Of a stretch of 18,889 bases of DNA, positions 17,392 to 18,889 are shown one piece after another (the stretch's first letter is position 1; each line of letters begins with the position of its first letter). The notes beneath the pieces are model-generated. The model was not told where the DNA came from. It saw only the letters and a list, made by a program, of their open reading frames with translations, and did not search any database. The position numbers and the translations under genes are program-made. The stretch lies in assembly GCA_036939975.1 (NCBI GenBank), contig JALLPB010000263.1, positions 1-18,889 of the forward strand, in the 5' to 3' direction. This stretch comes from Cyclostephanos tholiformis (taxonomy: Eukaryota; Bacillariophyta; Thalassiosirophyceae; Thalassiosirales; Thalassiosiraceae).

Positions 17392-18660
17392 GAATGTAAG
17401 CTGATGCGAGTTTTGTTGTCTTCCACCTCCCCTGCTACTCTTGCTCCTTCTCATTCACTAGCTTCTGGCTTCCAAATCACACTTTCTTTGCAAAATGAAT
17501 GTGAGGATTATCACTAAAAAGGAAGAGCGTTGTTCTGACTAGGGGGTCCAGATAAAATATTTATCTAGCACTGCCTTTTTCCAATTTTTGGTCTGACCGC
17601 CATACTGAAAATTCTCTTTCTAAGCCCTAGAGTTGGGTGCAACATCACCAATTTATTACAATTTTAGCATCAACAACTGGTCCTCCATATCATCACCCTT
17701 GCACACTCTCTTGCTTGCAAATCTGGTTCCAGCAAAGAGATGCTTCATCTGTCCCACTGGAAGACCCAGATAGAGGGACTGACAAAGCGGTGATTTGTTC
17801 CACTTAGTGTACACAGAGCTAGAGTGTGCACACAAGGCTCAAGGTGGGACCAGTGCCATGTGCCTCCATACTTTTTTGTGCCTAGACCCGTCAATGTCCT
17901 CCCCCCTCCCCCAGAACAAAGTATACATCCAATGGGAGCCCCTAACCATCAAACCAGCCTTCCTAAGGGGTCAAGCTGGCGCCAGCTCACGGGATTGAAC
18001 ACACGTGCGTTCAATTTTTTAGGGGCTCACATCGTGGTCAAGCATGATTTTGAGCACAATTTTTTGCACGATGTGGGCGCCATTGCTGCTGTCAAAAAGC
18101 CCCACTGCCACCGCTGCCCCTCGCCGACTACAAAAATGCCATGAAGATGCCTTTGTTTGAGGGGGACACCACCACAAAGATGCATTTAAAGGAGGAGACT
18201 GCCAATGATGGCAATTTCTAGCCCAATCTCCAATGCCGCCATGGCTGACTTCGATGCCATGGAAATGGCCACCATTGAAGGGCTGCCTGCCATCAAGCTG
18301 ACCACCATCAAAGGATAGCAACATGGCAGCGGGGCGGCAAGACATCCAAGAACACAACAATCATATTATGGTATAGGCAGCATACACATTGGGGGGAGTT
18401 AAGAAGGTAAATTGAAGAGGATGGAAGGGAGGTGGTGATGACATTGATGACACAATGACATACATTGCCTTCGACAATGGAGTCAATGGTGACAAATGCA
18501 TCAATGGGCGGGGATATTTGAGGCAGAGGCAATTTTTGGATGCAATCAACAATTAAATTGGAGCTTGGCGTGGTGAGTAGGGGGGCACATGTGCAATCAA
18601 CAGTGACTACAACAATGAGAACTGCAACAAAATACACAACAACCAACCATAAGCAGTAGG
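17392..18660. other. Repeat-rich region, no intact gene seen
   Basis: Open frames here are short, lack known domains and often start without ATG. Seen: a 14-bp palindrome AGCTGGCGCCAGCT at 17974-17987, and a 15-bp inverted repeat with two mismatches at 18022-18036 and 18067-18081. Short coding-like pieces such as MATIEGLPAIKLTTIKG lie near 18265-18315. Nothing can be joined into a gene. Confidence 0.4.
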
Positions 18661-18680
18661 AAAATGGGATGGTTGGTAGA

Positions 18681-18750
18681 GGGGGGGAGCGATGGCAGTG
18701 AAGGGAGTTGGCAATAGGGGGGGGACCATTTGGGGGGGGAAAGGGGGGGG
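18681..18750 (+). repeat. Cluster of four long G tracts
   Basis: G runs of 7, 8, 8 and 8 bases lie at 18681-18687, 18717-18724, 18732-18739 and 18743-18750. The spacing would allow a G-quadruplex on this strand. Confidence 0.7.
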
Positions 18751-18780
18751 AAGACTAGGCAAAACACAACAATTTCATTT

Positions 18781-18834
18781 TTGTCATTGTCATTGTCATT
18801 GTCATTGTCATTGTCAATGTTGATGTCATTGCCA

Positions 18835-18889
<55 letters not shown>
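18781..18889 (+). repeat. Hexanucleotide array, TTGTCA then TTGTCG, running off the window
   Basis: The array begins with about five TTGTCA units, passes through a few irregular units, and ends with TTGTCG units to the last base. The two unit types differ only at one base, where CG becomes CA. Confidence 0.9.

Noticed and set aside
17974..17987. 14-bp perfect palindrome AGCTGGCGCCAGCT
   Set aside because: It is isolated, and a single palindrome of this length has no clear meaning without other copies.
17824..18144. Plus-strand frame of 106 codons
   Set aside because: It starts at GTG, crosses inverted repeats and C-rich runs, and has no recognisable domain.
18308..18646. Minus-strand Val/Thr-rich frame of 112 codons
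   Set aside because: It is low-complexity, shows no domain, and lies among degraded repeats.

Overview
The window looks like nuclear DNA of a microalgal eukaryote, most likely a diatom. The evidence is short GT-AG introns (90 and 143 bp), secreted proteins with Thr/Pro-rich linkers, DOMON-cytochrome b561 fusions, a glycogenin-like glycosyltransferase, a very acidic low-complexity protein, and Cys/His repeats of a kind common in stramenopile genomes. The taxon is an inference; no marker gene is present.

Left part (1 to about 9.2 kb), mostly minus-strand genes. An AT-rich palindromic repeat lies at the left edge. Then come a type II membrane protein with sulfotransferase-like motifs (623-1669), two tandem DOMON-cytochrome b561 genes (2166-4010 and 5260-6888), and a GT8 glycosyltransferase (7430-8730). 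Each of the last three genes has one intron that I placed by hand. The two DOMON genes share a 412-bp stretch that is identical base for base, intron included, while the rest of the pair has diverged; this points to gene conversion. The GT8 gene is only complete when a 105-bp first exon at 8626-8730 is added. Three of these products (sulfotransferase-like, DOMON-b561 pair) should act in or across secretory or plasma membranes. Nothing shows that they form one pathway.

Middle (9247-13239, plus strand). One uninterrupted frame encodes a 1330-residue, acidic, probably disordered protein with a basic N-terminus, Asp/Glu tracts, two internal repeat pairs and a C-terminal coiled coil. It is divergent from the GT8 gene across about 516 bp.

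Right part (about 13.3-18.9 kb). Base composition changes sharply just after the 1330-residue gene: CpG nearly disappears, to about 7 in the 1020 bp from 14101 to 15120. Here lie a broken nine-unit Cys/His repeat gene, a second decayed minus-strand gene with six in-frame stops (four of them TGA), and a 67-bp degenerate copy of the 3' end of the 1330-residue gene in which all four CpGs have become TpG or CpA. Beyond these are an LTR-like segment with a TATA box and a possible tRNA-primer site, a 36-bp tandem repeat, a G-rich tract and a hexanucleotide array that runs off the window. The simplest reading is a methylated, repeat-rich, decaying region that begins at the end of an intact gene.
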